In this document: positions 38,238 through 47,316 of the stretch, piece after piece | Position numbering within the stretch: position 1 is the stretch's first letter | How the letters are laid out: each line of letters opens with the position of its first letter | Source: Paracoccus sp. C2R09 | Lineage (GTDB): Bacteria > Pseudomonadota > Alphaproteobacteria > Rhodobacterales > Rhodobacteraceae | DNA: 64,000 bases | Reading direction: 5' to 3' | NCBI RefSeq assembly: GCF_018860625.1 | Contig: NZ_JAHKQB010000017.1 | Coordinates: forward strand, 62,001-126,000 | Made by a program: the position numbers and the translations under genes | The notes under the pieces: model-generated | What the model was told of the DNA's origin: nothing | The model's input: the letters and a program-made list of their open reading frames with translations, nothing else | The model's database searches: none

Positions 38238-39661
38238 TGATCCGGGTCGAGCTGCCGCGCTTCGGGCGTTTCGCGGCCTGGCGGGACGCGGCGCGGTCAT
38301 TGGCCAGCGCTCGCATCCCGGCGGGCGATGTCGCATGGGGCGATCCGGATGCGCCCGCCGATCTGTTCGGGGCCGATCCGATGCCCGCGCCCGGCGATGC
38401 GCCTGTCACCGCGTCGCGGGACTTTCTGGATCTTGCACGGCAGGTCGCCCATCATTCCGACCCGGAACGCTTCGCGCTGCTCTATTCCGCGCTGATGCGG
38501 TTGCAGGTTGAACGCGGGTTCCTGTCGAACCCCGCCGATCCGCTGCAGGACCGGCTGAACCGCATGGCCAAATACGTGCGCCGCGACATCCACAAGATGC
38601 ATGCCTTCGTGCGGTTCCACGAACTGCCCTCGGACGGTCCGCGCCGCAGCTTCGGGGCATGGTTCGAACCCGAACACCCCATCCTCGAGGCGGGGGTGCC
38701 GTTCTTTGCCAAGCGGTTCGCCGACATGGACTGGCTGATCGCCACGCCCGAAGGCATCGCGCGCTTCACGGGCGGGCAGGTCGCCTTCGATGCGCCCGCC
38801 GCGCGCCCCGACCTGCCCGACGATGCCAGCCACGGGCTGTGGCAGACCTATTTCGCCAACATCTTCAACCCGGCCCGCATCAAGACCAACGCCATGCGGT
38901 CCGAGATGCCGATGAAATACTGGAAGAACCTGCCCGAGACGCGGCTGATCCCCGAGATGCTGAACGATGCGCCGCGACGGGTGCAGGCCATGGCCGATGC
39001 GGGGGCATCCATCGCGCCCGCGCGGGCCGCGCGGGTGACGGCGCGCATCAGGCAGTTGCCCGACGAAGGGATGCCGCAGTCGCTGGGACAGGCGGGCGAA
39101 CAGGCCGCCCGCTGCACGCGCTGCGAATTGTGCCATGCCGCCACCCAGACGGTCTGGGGGCAGGGTGATCCGCAGGCCGAACTGATGATCGTGGGCGAGG
39201 CGCCGGGCGATCACGAGGATCTGCAGGGCAAGCCCTTCGTGGGACCTGCGGGGCAGCTGCTGCGCGACACGATGGGGCAGGCGGGGATCGACCCCGACCG
39301 CGCCTGGCTGACCAATGCGGTCAAGCATTTCCGCTTTCAGCCGCGCGGCAAGCGGCGCCTGCACCAGAACCCGGACGGCGGTCATATCGAACATTGCCGA
39401 TGGTGGCTGGATCTGGAACGCCGCTTCGTGCAGCCGCGCCTGACCCTTGCGCTGGGCGCGACGGCCGCGCGGGCGTTGACGGGCAGCAAGGCCGCCCTGA
39501 CGCCGCGCCGGGGCGGGGTCGAACCCGGTCTGGACGGCGGGCCGGTGCTGATCAGCTGGCACCCCAGCCTGATTCTGCGCCTGCCGCCCGACCGTGCGCC
39601 TGCCGCCCGCGCCGAATTGCTGGCGGACCTGCAGACTGCGCGGCAGATGCTGGCGGCCTGA
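38237..39661 (+). CDS. udgX: UdgX-family uracil-DNA glycosylase with N-terminal DUF4130 domain
   Basis: The 474-residue protein joins an N-terminal domain (about 1-250) of the type that accompanies the radical-SAM partner to a C-terminal UDG domain (about 290-470). The UDG part has three cysteines C293, C296, C299 plus C387 for an iron-sulfur cluster, G-E-A-P-G-D-H-E-D at 320-328, the UdgX signature K-R-R-L-H-Q at 372-377 and S-W-H-P-S near 440. In mycobacterial UdgX the His of K-R-R-I-H forms a covalent bond to the excised uracil site; the equivalent here is His376. It is translationally coupled to the radical-SAM gene. Confidence 0.9.
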   Translation: MIRVELPRFGRFAAWRDAARSLASARIPAGDVAWGDPDAPADLFGADPMPAPGDAPVTASRDFLDLARQVAHHSDPERFALLYSALMRLQVERGFLSNPADPLQDRLNRMAKYVRRDIHKMHAFVRFHELPSDGPRRSFGAWFEPEHPILEAGVPFFAKRFADMDWLIATPEGIARFTGGQVAFDAPAARPDLPDDASHGLWQTYFANIFNPARIKTNAMRSEMPMKYWKNLPETRLIPEMLNDAPRRVQAMADAGASIAPARAARVTARIRQLPDEGMPQSLGQAGEQAARCTRCELCHAATQTVWGQGDPQAELMIVGEAPGDHEDLQGKPFVGPAGQLLRDTMGQAGIDPDRAWLTNAVKHFRFQPRGKRRLHQNPDGGHIEHCRWWLDLERRFVQPRLTLALGATAARALTGSKAALTPRRGGVEPGLDGGPVLISWHPSLILRLPPDRAPAARAELLADLQTARQMLAA

Positions 39662-39679
39662 CCCTCAGCCGAAGACCCC

Positions 39680-40597
39680 TCAGCCGAAGACGGACCAGCC
39701 GGTGAATTCAGCCAACCTCTCGGCGGCCAGGGTGCCCATCTTGGAATTGCCCCAGCCGTCCAGCCCCGGCGACCAGATCGCGATGCTGGCGCGTCCGGGC
39801 GCGGTGATCAGCAGCCCACCGCCCACGCCCGATTTTGCGGGCAGACCCACGCGGAAGGCGAAGTTCCCCGACCCGTCATACTGACCGCAGGTCAGCATCA
39901 GCGCATTGATCCGGCGCGCCTTGCGCGGGGACAGCATCTGCGGCGCGTTCGGCAGCCCCGCGATGGACCGCCCGGCGCGGGCCAGCTGGATGCAGCTCAT
40001 CTCGATGGCGCATTGGTGGAAATAGGTGCCGGTCGTATGTTCGGGCGGGTTGTTCAGATTGCCGAAGCTGCGCAGGTAATGCGCAAGGGCCGTGTTGCGA
40101 TGGCCGGTCTCGGTCTCGGACCGGGCGACGGCCTTGTCGATATGGATGTCGTCATCCTCGGCGGCGGCGCGCACGAAGCTCAGCACCTCGGACAGGGCCT
40201 GGCGGGGCGTGCGTCCGGTCAGCAATTCATCGGTAACGACCAGCGCGCCCGCATTGATGAAGGGGTTTCGGGGGCGGCCCTTTTCCTGTTCCAGAAGAAG
40301 GATCGAATCGAACCGATCCCCCGAGGGTTCGCGCCCCACGCGCAGCCACAGCTGTTCCCCGATCCGGCCCAGCACGCAGGCCAGCGCGAAGACCTTGCTG
40401 ACCGACTGGATCGAGAAGGGCCGCGATGCCTGCCCCGCCGTCAGCACCCGCCCATCGGGCAGGGCCACGGCGATGCCGAACTGATCGGGCGCCACGCGTC
40501 CCAGTTCCGGGATGTAATCCGCGACATCGCCCCAATCGCCCATGGCGCGGATATCGGCATCCAGCCCGGTCAGGAAATCCTGCAGATCGTCGGTCAT
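39680..40597 (-). CDS. glsA: Glutaminase
   Basis: The 305-residue serine-dependent enzyme has the catalytic S-x-x-K in Q-S65-V-S-K68 and the N-P-F-I-N-A-G-A and Y-F-H-Q-C-A-I segments of the GlsA family. It hydrolyses glutamine to glutamate and ammonia. Its last codons and stop are part of a 15-bp tandem-like duplication at 39663-39692. It is convergent with udgX, 18 bp apart. Confidence 0.94.
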   Translation of the reverse strand: MTDDLQDFLTGLDADIRAMGDWGDVADYIPELGRVAPDQFGIAVALPDGRVLTAGQASRPFSIQSVSKVFALACVLGRIGEQLWLRVGREPSGDRFDSILLLEQEKGRPRNPFINAGALVVTDELLTGRTPRQALSEVLSFVRAAAEDDDIHIDKAVARSETETGHRNTALAHYLRSFGNLNNPPEHTTGTYFHQCAIEMSCIQLARAGRSIAGLPNAPQMLSPRKARRINALMLTCGQYDGSGNFAFRVGLPAKSGVGGGLLITAPGRASIAIWSPGLDGWGNSKMGTLAAERLAEFTGWSVFG

Positions 40598-40660
40598 GTC
40601 GGTCCCCTCTGGATCGTCCGGGGGTGCTTCTGCCCGAAAACGGGGGCGGCTGTGAAGCGC

Positions 40661-41881
40661 CTAGAGCGCCCGGCCCGTCAGAAGGCGCGGCATGGGATCG
40701 ACCGACAGCCCCGCCGCCTGCCGCATGAAGCGGCGGCGCAGGCCCGGGATGCCGCCGACGAGGCCCATCCCCGCCCCGCGCAGGCCCGCGATCAGCGGAT
40801 TGTCGGTGGCGAACAGCCGGTTCACCCCGTCCATGCCAAGCGCCAGCGCGGTCGCGTCGAAGCGCCGCCACCCCTGGTATCGTTCGAGGACCAGCTCGTT
40901 TCCGATATCCTCACCCCGGCGCGAGGCTTCGACCAGCACCTCGGCCAGGGCCGCGACATCGCGCAGCCCCAGGTTCAGCCCCTGGCCCGCGATGGGATGG
41001 ACGCCATGCGCCGCATCCCCCACCAGCGCGACCCGATCCGCCGCATAGCGTTCGGCCAGCGACAGGCTGAGGGGATAGCTGAAGCGCGCCCCCGCAAGGC
41101 CGATCTGCCCCAGGAAATCGCCGAAGCGGGGGCGCAGCACGGCCATGAATTCATCATGGGGCAGCGCGGCGATGGCGCGGGCATTGGCGTCGGTTTCCGA
41201 CCAGACGACGCTGCTGCGATTACCGGGCAGGGGCAGGATCGCCAAGGGGCCGGTCGCCATGAAATACTGATGCGCGATGCCGTCATGGGGCAGTTCGTGG
41301 TCGATGGCCGCGACCAGCGCGGTCTGCCCGTATCCCCAGCCGCGCCGCGCGATGCCCGCCCGCGCGGCCACGCCCGAACCGCGCCCGTCCGCGCCGATCA
41401 GCAGGTTCGCGCGGATCTGCTGCCCGTCCGACAGGGTCGCGGTCACGCCGGTCGCATCCGCCGCATGGTCCGTGACCGCCAGCCCGTCCAGATGGGTCAC
41501 GCGCCCATCCATCCCCGCCAGCAGCGCGGCATAGAGGAACCGATCCTCCAGCATGTGGCCGACGGGCCCTTCTTCGATCTCGGCGCTGTCGAAATGCAGG
41601 AAGCAGGGCGCGGCCCCCGATCCGGGCTGACCCTGCGATGCCTTGATCTGGCGCATGGGCTGCGCCTTGGGCGCAAGGTCCGCCCACAGTCCCAACGCCC
41701 CCAGAAGCCGGGTCGAGGCGATGGACAGCGCATAGGCCCGCCCGTCGAATGCGGCATCGGCCCGCGCGGATGCGGGGCGCGGATCGACCACGGCCACGGA
41801 CAGCCCGGCATCCGCCAGGGCAATGGCCAGCGTGGGGCCGTTCAGCCCGCCCCCGGCGATCAGGACGTCAAAGCGTTTCAT
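40661..41881 (-). CDS. UbiH/UbiF/COQ6-family FAD monooxygenase (ubiquinone hydroxylase)
   Basis: The 406-residue flavoprotein has the N-terminal I-A-G-G-G-L-N-G dinucleotide motif (about 8-15), the D-G motif in L-I-G-A-D-G-R-G-S and the family's L-V-G-D-A-A-H-G-V-H-P-I-A-G-Q-G-L-N-L-G-L-R-D region (about 285-307). Such enzymes hydroxylate the ubiquinone ring. Which ring position it acts on cannot be told here. It follows the SDR gene after 50 bp and precedes glsA. Confidence 0.88.
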   Translation of the reverse strand: MKRFDVLIAGGGLNGPTLAIALADAGLSVAVVDPRPASARADAAFDGRAYALSIASTRLLGALGLWADLAPKAQPMRQIKASQGQPGSGAAPCFLHFDSAEIEEGPVGHMLEDRFLYAALLAGMDGRVTHLDGLAVTDHAADATGVTATLSDGQQIRANLLIGADGRGSGVAARAGIARRGWGYGQTALVAAIDHELPHDGIAHQYFMATGPLAILPLPGNRSSVVWSETDANARAIAALPHDEFMAVLRPRFGDFLGQIGLAGARFSYPLSLSLAERYAADRVALVGDAAHGVHPIAGQGLNLGLRDVAALAEVLVEASRRGEDIGNELVLERYQGWRRFDATALALGMDGVNRLFATDNPLIAGLRGAGMGLVGGIPGLRRRFMRQAAGLSVDPMPRLLTGRAL

Positions 41882-41931
41882 GGCCGCGATCTAGTCACGG
41901 GCGGTGGGCAAAGGCAATGCGGCGCAACGGC

Positions 41932-42789
41932 TCAGCCCTCGGCGCGCAGGATCGCGCGAAGCCCGCTGTCATAGCCCGGATATTTCAGCGCGACGCCCAG
42001 CCGTTCCTTGATCCGCACGTTCGAGACGCGCTTGCTGTCGGCATAGAAGGATCGCGCCATGGGCGACATCTCGCGGGCGGCTTCCTCGAACGGGATCTCG
42101 GGCGGCGGGTCCATGCCCAGCAGCATCGCGGCATGGGCGATCACGTCCTGCGGCGGGGCGGGTTCGTCGTCGCAGAGGTTGTAGATCCCGATCGGATCGG
42201 GCGCGTCGATCGAGGCCAGCAGCGTTTGGGCGATATCCTCGACATGGATGCGCGAGAAGACCTGCCCCGGCTTGACCGTGCGCTTGGCGCTGCCGCGACG
42301 CAGCTTGGCAAACGGACCGCGACCGGGGCCATAGATCCCCGCCAGCCGGAAGATGTGCAGCGGCAGGTCGTTTTCGCGGGCCAGCGCCTGCCAGTCGGCC
42401 TCGGCGCGGATGCGGGCCTTGCCGCGCGGGCCCGATCCGTCCAGCTCGCTGTCCTCGTCAACCCAGCCGCCCTGCCGGTCGCCATAGACCCCGGTGGTGG
42501 ACAGGTATCCCAGCCAGCCGGGCCGCGCCTGCGCCAGATCCGCCCGGAACTGCGCCAGGACGGGATCGCCCTCGGGGCCGGGGCCTGCCGATACCAGGAT
42601 CGCATCGGCCCGCGCGATGGCCTGGCGCAGGCTGTCCTCGGCCCCCGGCCAGATCAGCGGGCGCGCCCCCGCGGCCGCCACCCTTTCGGGATGTTCGCGC
42701 GTGGTGCCTGTGACGTTCCAGCCCCGTGCCGTCAGCAGGGGCGTCAGATAGCCGGCAGAATAGCCGTGACCGAAAACGAGCATTTCCAT
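41932..42789 (-). CDS. SDR-family NAD(P)-dependent epimerase/dehydratase-like protein (YeeZ-like)
   Basis: The 285-residue protein starts M-E-M-L-V-F-G-H-G-Y-S-A-G-Y, a variant Rossmann glycine motif, and has S-T-T-G-V-Y-G near 97-103 and I-H-V-E-D-I-A-Q. This is the YeeZ-type branch of atypical SDRs whose substrates are unknown. A second ATG two codons in is also possible. It is divergent from amn over 93 bp. Confidence 0.8.
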   Translation of the reverse strand: MEMLVFGHGYSAGYLTPLLTARGWNVTGTTREHPERVAAAGARPLIWPGAEDSLRQAIARADAILVSAGPGPEGDPVLAQFRADLAQARPGWLGYLSTTGVYGDRQGGWVDEDSELDGSGPRGKARIRAEADWQALARENDLPLHIFRLAGIYGPGRGPFAKLRRGSAKRTVKPGQVFSRIHVEDIAQTLLASIDAPDPIGIYNLCDDEPAPPQDVIAHAAMLLGMDPPPEIPFEEAAREMSPMARSFYADSKRVSNVRIKERLGVALKYPGYDSGLRAILRAEG

Positions 42790-42882
42790 GACGCCAGCGT
42801 AACGGCCCGCGCGAAGCGGCGCCAGACGCTTGCCTGCCGCAGGCGCTTCCGGCAGGGTCGTGCCATCAAGAAGGACGACCAA

Positions 42883-44370
42883 ATGACCACGGATTCCCGC
42901 TTTCTGCCGATCGAGACGCCCCAGCCCGAGGCGCCCCGCGATTTCAACGACCCGGTCGAGGCCGTGGCCCATCTGCGCGCGCTCTATGATCAGGCGACCA
43001 GTTTCCTGCTGGAGAACTTCACCCGCATCCTGGGCGGCGAGACCCCGGTCGCGCGATATCGCGCCTTCTATCCCGAGGTGCGGATGGTGGTGCCGATCCA
43101 CGGCACGATCGACAGCCGCCTGTCCTTCGGCCATGTCGTGGCACCGGGCAGCTTCGCCACCACGATCACCCGTCCCGACCTGTTCCAGAACTATCTGACC
43201 GAACAGATCGGCCTGCTGATGAAGAACCACGGCGTGGTGATCACGGTGCAGCCCTCGGACACGCCGATGCCCGTGCATTTCGCCGTCGCCGCCACCCAGA
43301 GCGACCTTGCCGTGCCGCAGGAAGGCGTGCTCGCATTCTCGCTGCGCGACGTGTTCGACGTGCCCGATCTGAACACCATGAACGACGACATCGTGAACGG
43401 CATGGCCGGTCCGATGCCCGATGGCAGCCAGTACCTGGCCCCCTTCACCGCGCAGCGGATCGATTATTCGCTGGCGCGACTGGCCCATTACACCGCCACC
43501 GCGGCCGAGCATTTCCAGAACTTCGTCCTGTTCACCAACTACCAGTTCTACGTGGACGAGTTCGAGGCCTATGCCCGCAAGGTGCTGGCCGATCCCGACA
43601 GCGGCTATACCGCCTTCGTGGCCCCCGGCAACCAGGAGATCACGACCGCCGACGCCCCGCTGAGCGTGCTTCCCAAGATGCCGCAGATGCCGACCTATCA
43701 CCTCAAGCGGGCGAACGGGCAGGGGATCACGCTGGTCAATATCGGCGTGGGTCCGTCCAACGCCAAGACCGCGACCGACCACATCGCCGTGCTGCGCCCC
43801 CATGCGTGGCTGATGGTCGGCCATTGCGCGGGCCTGCGCAACAGCCAGTCGCTTGGCGATTTCGTGCTGGCCCATGCCTATCTGCGCGAGGATCACGTGC
43901 TGGATGACGACCTGCCGGTCTGGGTTCCGATCCCGGCCCTGGCCGAGGTTCAGGTCGCCCTGCAGGAGGCCGTGGCCGAGGTCACCCGGCTGGACGGATA
44001 CGAATTGAAACGCATCATGCGCACGGGCACTGTGGCCACCATCGACAACCGCAACTGGGAACTGCGCGACCAGTCCGGACCGGTCCATCGCCTGTCACTG
44101 TCCCGCGCCGTCGCGCTGGACATGGAGAGCGCGACGATCGCCGCCAACGGCTTCCGGTTCCGCGTGCCCTACGGGACGCTTCTGTGCGTTTCCGACAAGC
44201 CGCTGCACGGCGAATTGAAGCTTCCGGGGATGGCCACGGATTTCTACCGCACGCAGGTCGCCAACCATCTTCTGATCGGAATTCGCGCGATGGAGAAGCT
44301 GCGCAAGATGCCCCTCGAACGCATCCATTCGCGCAAGCTGCGTTCCTTCAGCGAGACGGCGTTTCTGTGA
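42883..44370 (+). CDS. amn: AMP nucleosidase
   Basis: The 495-residue protein matches the AMP nucleosidase family in length (E. coli Amn has 484 residues) and order: an N-terminal Amn domain (about 1-170) and a C-terminal nucleoside-phosphorylase-like domain with G-V-G-P-S-N-A-K-T-A-T-D-H and A-L-D-M-E-S-A-T-I-A-A-N-G. It splits AMP into adenine and ribose 5-phosphate. I placed the start at M-T-T-D-S-R; the frame upstream covers the divergent SDR gene. Confidence 0.94.
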   Translation: MTTDSRFLPIETPQPEAPRDFNDPVEAVAHLRALYDQATSFLLENFTRILGGETPVARYRAFYPEVRMVVPIHGTIDSRLSFGHVVAPGSFATTITRPDLFQNYLTEQIGLLMKNHGVVITVQPSDTPMPVHFAVAATQSDLAVPQEGVLAFSLRDVFDVPDLNTMNDDIVNGMAGPMPDGSQYLAPFTAQRIDYSLARLAHYTATAAEHFQNFVLFTNYQFYVDEFEAYARKVLADPDSGYTAFVAPGNQEITTADAPLSVLPKMPQMPTYHLKRANGQGITLVNIGVGPSNAKTATDHIAVLRPHAWLMVGHCAGLRNSQSLGDFVLAHAYLREDHVLDDDLPVWVPIPALAEVQVALQEAVAEVTRLDGYELKRIMRTGTVATIDNRNWELRDQSGPVHRLSLSRAVALDMESATIAANGFRFRVPYGTLLCVSDKPLHGELKLPGMATDFYRTQVANHLLIGIRAMEKLRKMPLERIHSRKLRSFSETAFL

Positions 44371-44424
44371 ACGCATGCGCAATCGCCAGCAAACGCGGGA
44401 ATTCGCGCGTCCGGCGAAAAAGGC

Positions 44425-44453
44425 TTGATCTACCCGTGAAAACCGTGTGTAGC
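44425..44453 (+). promoter_or_regulatory. Possible promoter of the HU gene
   Basis: TTGATC (44425-44430) and TGTAGC (44448-44453) are separated by 17 bases, 66 bp before the HU start in a 149-bp gene-free gap. The -10 match is only partial. Confidence 0.35.
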
Positions 44454-44519
44454 AGGCGATATGCCTTAAAAAGGCAGTAATTTTGTGGCCCGGAGCAACA
44501 GGGCAAGAGGAGACAGAAC

Positions 44520-44819
44520 ATGGCTACGGCTTCTGCCAAACCGATGACCAAGACGCAGCTCGTCGCTACGCTGGCCGAAGAAATGGGTTCGGACAAGAAA
44601 TCGGCAGGTGCCGCGCTGGACGCGCTGGTCACCATCGTGACCCGCGAAGTCGCTGCCGGTGGCGCCGTGACCCTGCCCGGCATCGGCAAGATCGCCTGCC
44701 GCGCCCGCCCCGAGCGCCAGGTCCGCAACCCGCAGACCCAGGAAATGATCACCAAGCCGGCCGACAAGTCGGTCAAGGTGACCATCGCCAAGGCGCTGAA
44801 GGACAGCGTCAACAGCTGA
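44520..44819 (+). CDS. hup: HU-family nucleoid DNA-binding protein
   Basis: The 99-residue protein has the HU/IHF fold with M-T-K-T-Q-L-V-A-T-L-A near the N-terminus, G-A-V-T-L-P-G-I-G-K (about 51-60) and the DNA-intercalating arm in R-N-P-Q-T-Q-E. It bends and compacts DNA as a dimer. AGAGGAG precedes the ATG. It is monocistronic, ending at a strong terminator. Confidence 0.95.
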   Translation: MATASAKPMTKTQLVATLAEEMGSDKKSAGAALDALVTIVTREVAAGGAVTLPGIGKIACRARPERQVRNPQTQEMITKPADKSVKVTIAKALKDSVNS

Positions 44820-44845
44820 TCCGACGGGTCTTCGACCTGTTTTCG

Positions 44846-44875
44846 GGGCCGTGCCGCGCGCACGGCCCTTTTTTT
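44846..44875 (+). terminator. Rho-independent terminator after hup
   Basis: GGGCCGTGC and GCACGGCCC form a 9-bp stem around CGCGC, followed by seven T residues, 27 bases after the hup stop. Confidence 0.92.
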
Positions 44876-44939
44876 GCGCTTTGTTCGCCGCCGACCCTCT
44901 GCTAGCCCGGATGCAACATATGCAAGAACGGGGCAGGGC

Positions 44940-45836
44940 ATGGATCTTCGCGCAATCCTCATGGGTGTCGGCTTCGCGCTGATGTGGGCATCGGCCTTCA
45001 CCTCGACCCGCATGATCGTGACCGAGGCGCCGCCGCTGATGGCGCTGGCCCTTCGCTTCGCCATCTCGGGGGGGATCGGGATCGCCATCGCATCCTTCAT
45101 GGGCGAAAGCTGGCGCGCGCTCAGCCGGGCGCAGTGGCGTGCGGTGGTCGTGCTGGGCCTGTGTCAGAACGCGCTGTATCTGGGGCTGAACTGGATCGCG
45201 ATGCAGTGGATCGAGGCGGGCCTGGCATCGATCATCGCGGCCAGCATGCCGCTGATGGTGGCCTTCCTGGGCTGGATTTGGCTGGGCGAGAGGCTGCGCC
45301 CGATGGGCATCCTGGGGCTGGTGCTGGGCCTTGTCGGCGTGGGCATCATCATGGGTGCGCGGCTGCAGGGCGGCAGCGATCCCATCGGCATCGCCATGGG
45401 CTTTGTCGCGGCGCTGGCACTGGCCGTGGCCACGCTGACCGTGCGCGGCGCCAGCGGCGGCGGCAACGTGATGATGGTGGTGGGCATGCAGATGCTGGTG
45501 GGCGCGGGTGCGCTGGCCCTGATCGCCCCCTTCGTCGAAACCTGGGACGTCGCGATCACGCCGCGCCTGGTCGGGGCCTTCGCCTATACTGTCATCGTGC
45601 CGGGGCTGTTGGCCACGTGGATCTGGTTCCTGCTGGTGGGGCGGATCGGGGCGGTCCGCGCCGCGACGTTCCACTTCCTCAGCCCGTTCTTCGGCGTGAC
45701 CATCGCGGCCCTTCTGCTGGGGGAATCCCTGGGCGCGGGGGACGTGCTGGGCGTCGCGATCATCATGGTGGGCATCCTTGCCGTCCAGATGTCGCGCCAG
45801 CCCGCCCCCGTGCGCAAGCGTCCGCCCCCGGCCTGA
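44940..45836 (+). CDS. DMT-superfamily (EamA) transporter
   Basis: The 298-residue protein has ten predicted helices in two EamA repeats (about 5-140 and 150-285), each ending in a L-G-E segment (W-L-G-E-R-L and L-L-G-E-S-L). EamA proteins usually export metabolites or amino acids; the substrate is unknown. I chose M-D-L-R-A-I as the start. It is convergent with the aminotransferase gene, 4 bp apart. Confidence 0.87.
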   Translation: MDLRAILMGVGFALMWASAFTSTRMIVTEAPPLMALALRFAISGGIGIAIASFMGESWRALSRAQWRAVVVLGLCQNALYLGLNWIAMQWIEAGLASIIAASMPLMVAFLGWIWLGERLRPMGILGLVLGLVGVGIIMGARLQGGSDPIGIAMGFVAALALAVATLTVRGASGGGNVMMVVGMQMLVGAGALALIAPFVETWDVAITPRLVGAFAYTVIVPGLLATWIWFLLVGRIGAVRAATFHFLSPFFGVTIAALLLGESLGAGDVLGVAIIMVGILAVQMSRQPAPVRKRPPPA

Positions 45837-45840
45837 TCCT

Positions 45841-47211
45841 TCAGGCCGCGGGCCGGAAGATCGCCGTCGCCGGATCGGGGCAATAGGCGTCGCGGTGCCG
45901 CAACGCATCCTGCGGCAGTCGCGCCACGGCCTGCAGGATGGCGTCGATCTCGGGCTCGGGGGCGGCCCAGCACAGGTTCAGACGCGTGAAGCCCGGCTTC
46001 TCGATTTCGGCCCCCGACAGGATCGCATGGCGCAGCCGTTCCGACTGGGCATCGTCGATGCCCAGCAGCCGGTGGACATAGGGGCCCGCGCAGGCGCAGC
46101 CGCCCCGCGCCTGGATACCGTGCAGATCCGACAGAAGCCGCGTCACGAATTGCTGGTGCGCGCCCGTCACGCGGAAGGCCAGGATCGGCAGGCGCGGAAC
46201 GTCCCGGCGGCCCAGCATCTCCAGCCCCGGCACGGCGTCCAGATCGCGCGCCTTGTCCAGCCAGCGCGCGTTCCGGTCGTCGATGAACCGCTGGCCCAAG
46301 TGATCCTTCAGCGCGAAGACCAGCCCTGCGCGGATGTCGCCCAGCACGTTCGGCGTCCCGCCCTCTTCGCGGGCCTCGACATTGGCGGCATAGTCGTGGC
46401 CCGCCCCGTTCACGAAACGCACGGTTCCGCCACCGGGCAGGCTGGGCCGATCCGTGCGGACCGCGTCGCGGCGCAGGATCATCACCCCCGATGCGCCGGG
46501 ACCGCCCAGGAACTTGTGCGGCGATGCGACGACCGCATCCATCCCCAGCCCCATGTCGATGGGCAGATAGGGCGCACCCCCGGCATAGTCCCAGACCATC
46601 GCCGCCCCCGCGGCCTTCACGGCGCGGGTGATGCCCGCGACATCGCTGACGACCCCGGTGACGTTGGATGCTGCCGACATCGCCACGATGCAGCGCATGT
46701 CGGTATCCAGGGCCCGCGCCAGCGCAGCCATGTCGGGGCCGCCCTGCTCGCCCTCGGGCAGCTCGATCACCTCTGCGCCGCTTTCGCGCCAGGGCAGGAT
46801 GTTCGAATGGTGTTCATAGGGGCCGATGATCACGCGAATGCCCGGGCCCGCGCCCAGCAGATGAACCAGCCGGTTGATGCCCGCCGTGGCCCCCGATCCG
46901 CAGAAGATCGCCGCATGATCCGGCGTGCCGCGCGTGCAGCGCAGGATCTGGGCGCGGGCGGCGCGGCGCATGGCGGTCATGGCAGCGCCGCAATGGCTGG
47001 CCTCGGTATGGCTGTTGGCATAGCGGGGCAGGATATCGGTCATGACCAGCTGCTCGATCGGCATCAGGGCCCGGCCCGAGGCGACGTGATCGGCATAGAT
47101 CATGCGCTTCGGCCCGAACGGCCCCTCAATCAGCAGGTCGTGCCCGATGACCTGCTGATGCAGCCTGTCGGCCGGTCCGGCCATCGCGCGCAGCTTCTCG
47201 AATATATCCAT
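45841..47211 (-). CDS. Class V (cysteine-desulfurase-like) aminotransferase
   Basis: The 456-residue PLP enzyme has the lysine in V-V-A-S-P-H-K-F-L-G-G-P-G-A-S-G near residue 240, the Y-E-H-H-S-N-I-L-P-W segment near 130 and G-G-C-A-C-A-G-P-Y, typical of the SufS/CsdA-like fold. The C-terminal C-A-C could be the active cysteine of a desulfurase, but its true substrate is unknown. It is transcribed away from an Lrp-type regulator 105 bp upstream, which probably controls it. Confidence 0.83.
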   Translation of the reverse strand: MDIFEKLRAMAGPADRLHQQVIGHDLLIEGPFGPKRMIYADHVASGRALMPIEQLVMTDILPRYANSHTEASHCGAAMTAMRRAARAQILRCTRGTPDHAAIFCGSGATAGINRLVHLLGAGPGIRVIIGPYEHHSNILPWRESGAEVIELPEGEQGGPDMAALARALDTDMRCIVAMSAASNVTGVVSDVAGITRAVKAAGAAMVWDYAGGAPYLPIDMGLGMDAVVASPHKFLGGPGASGVMILRRDAVRTDRPSLPGGGTVRFVNGAGHDYAANVEAREEGGTPNVLGDIRAGLVFALKDHLGQRFIDDRNARWLDKARDLDAVPGLEMLGRRDVPRLPILAFRVTGAHQQFVTRLLSDLHGIQARGGCACAGPYVHRLLGIDDAQSERLRHAILSGAEIEKPGFTRLNLCWAAPEPEIDAILQAVARLPQDALRHRDAYCPDPATAIFRPAA

Positions 47212-47316
47212 GTCCGCCTTCCTTGTCCGTCACCCGGATCGTGGCCCGCATCGTGACCCGATCCGGCGGCGGAATTGATTTCATTTCATGCGCGGTTGGC
47301 TTAAGCTGTGGGTCAA

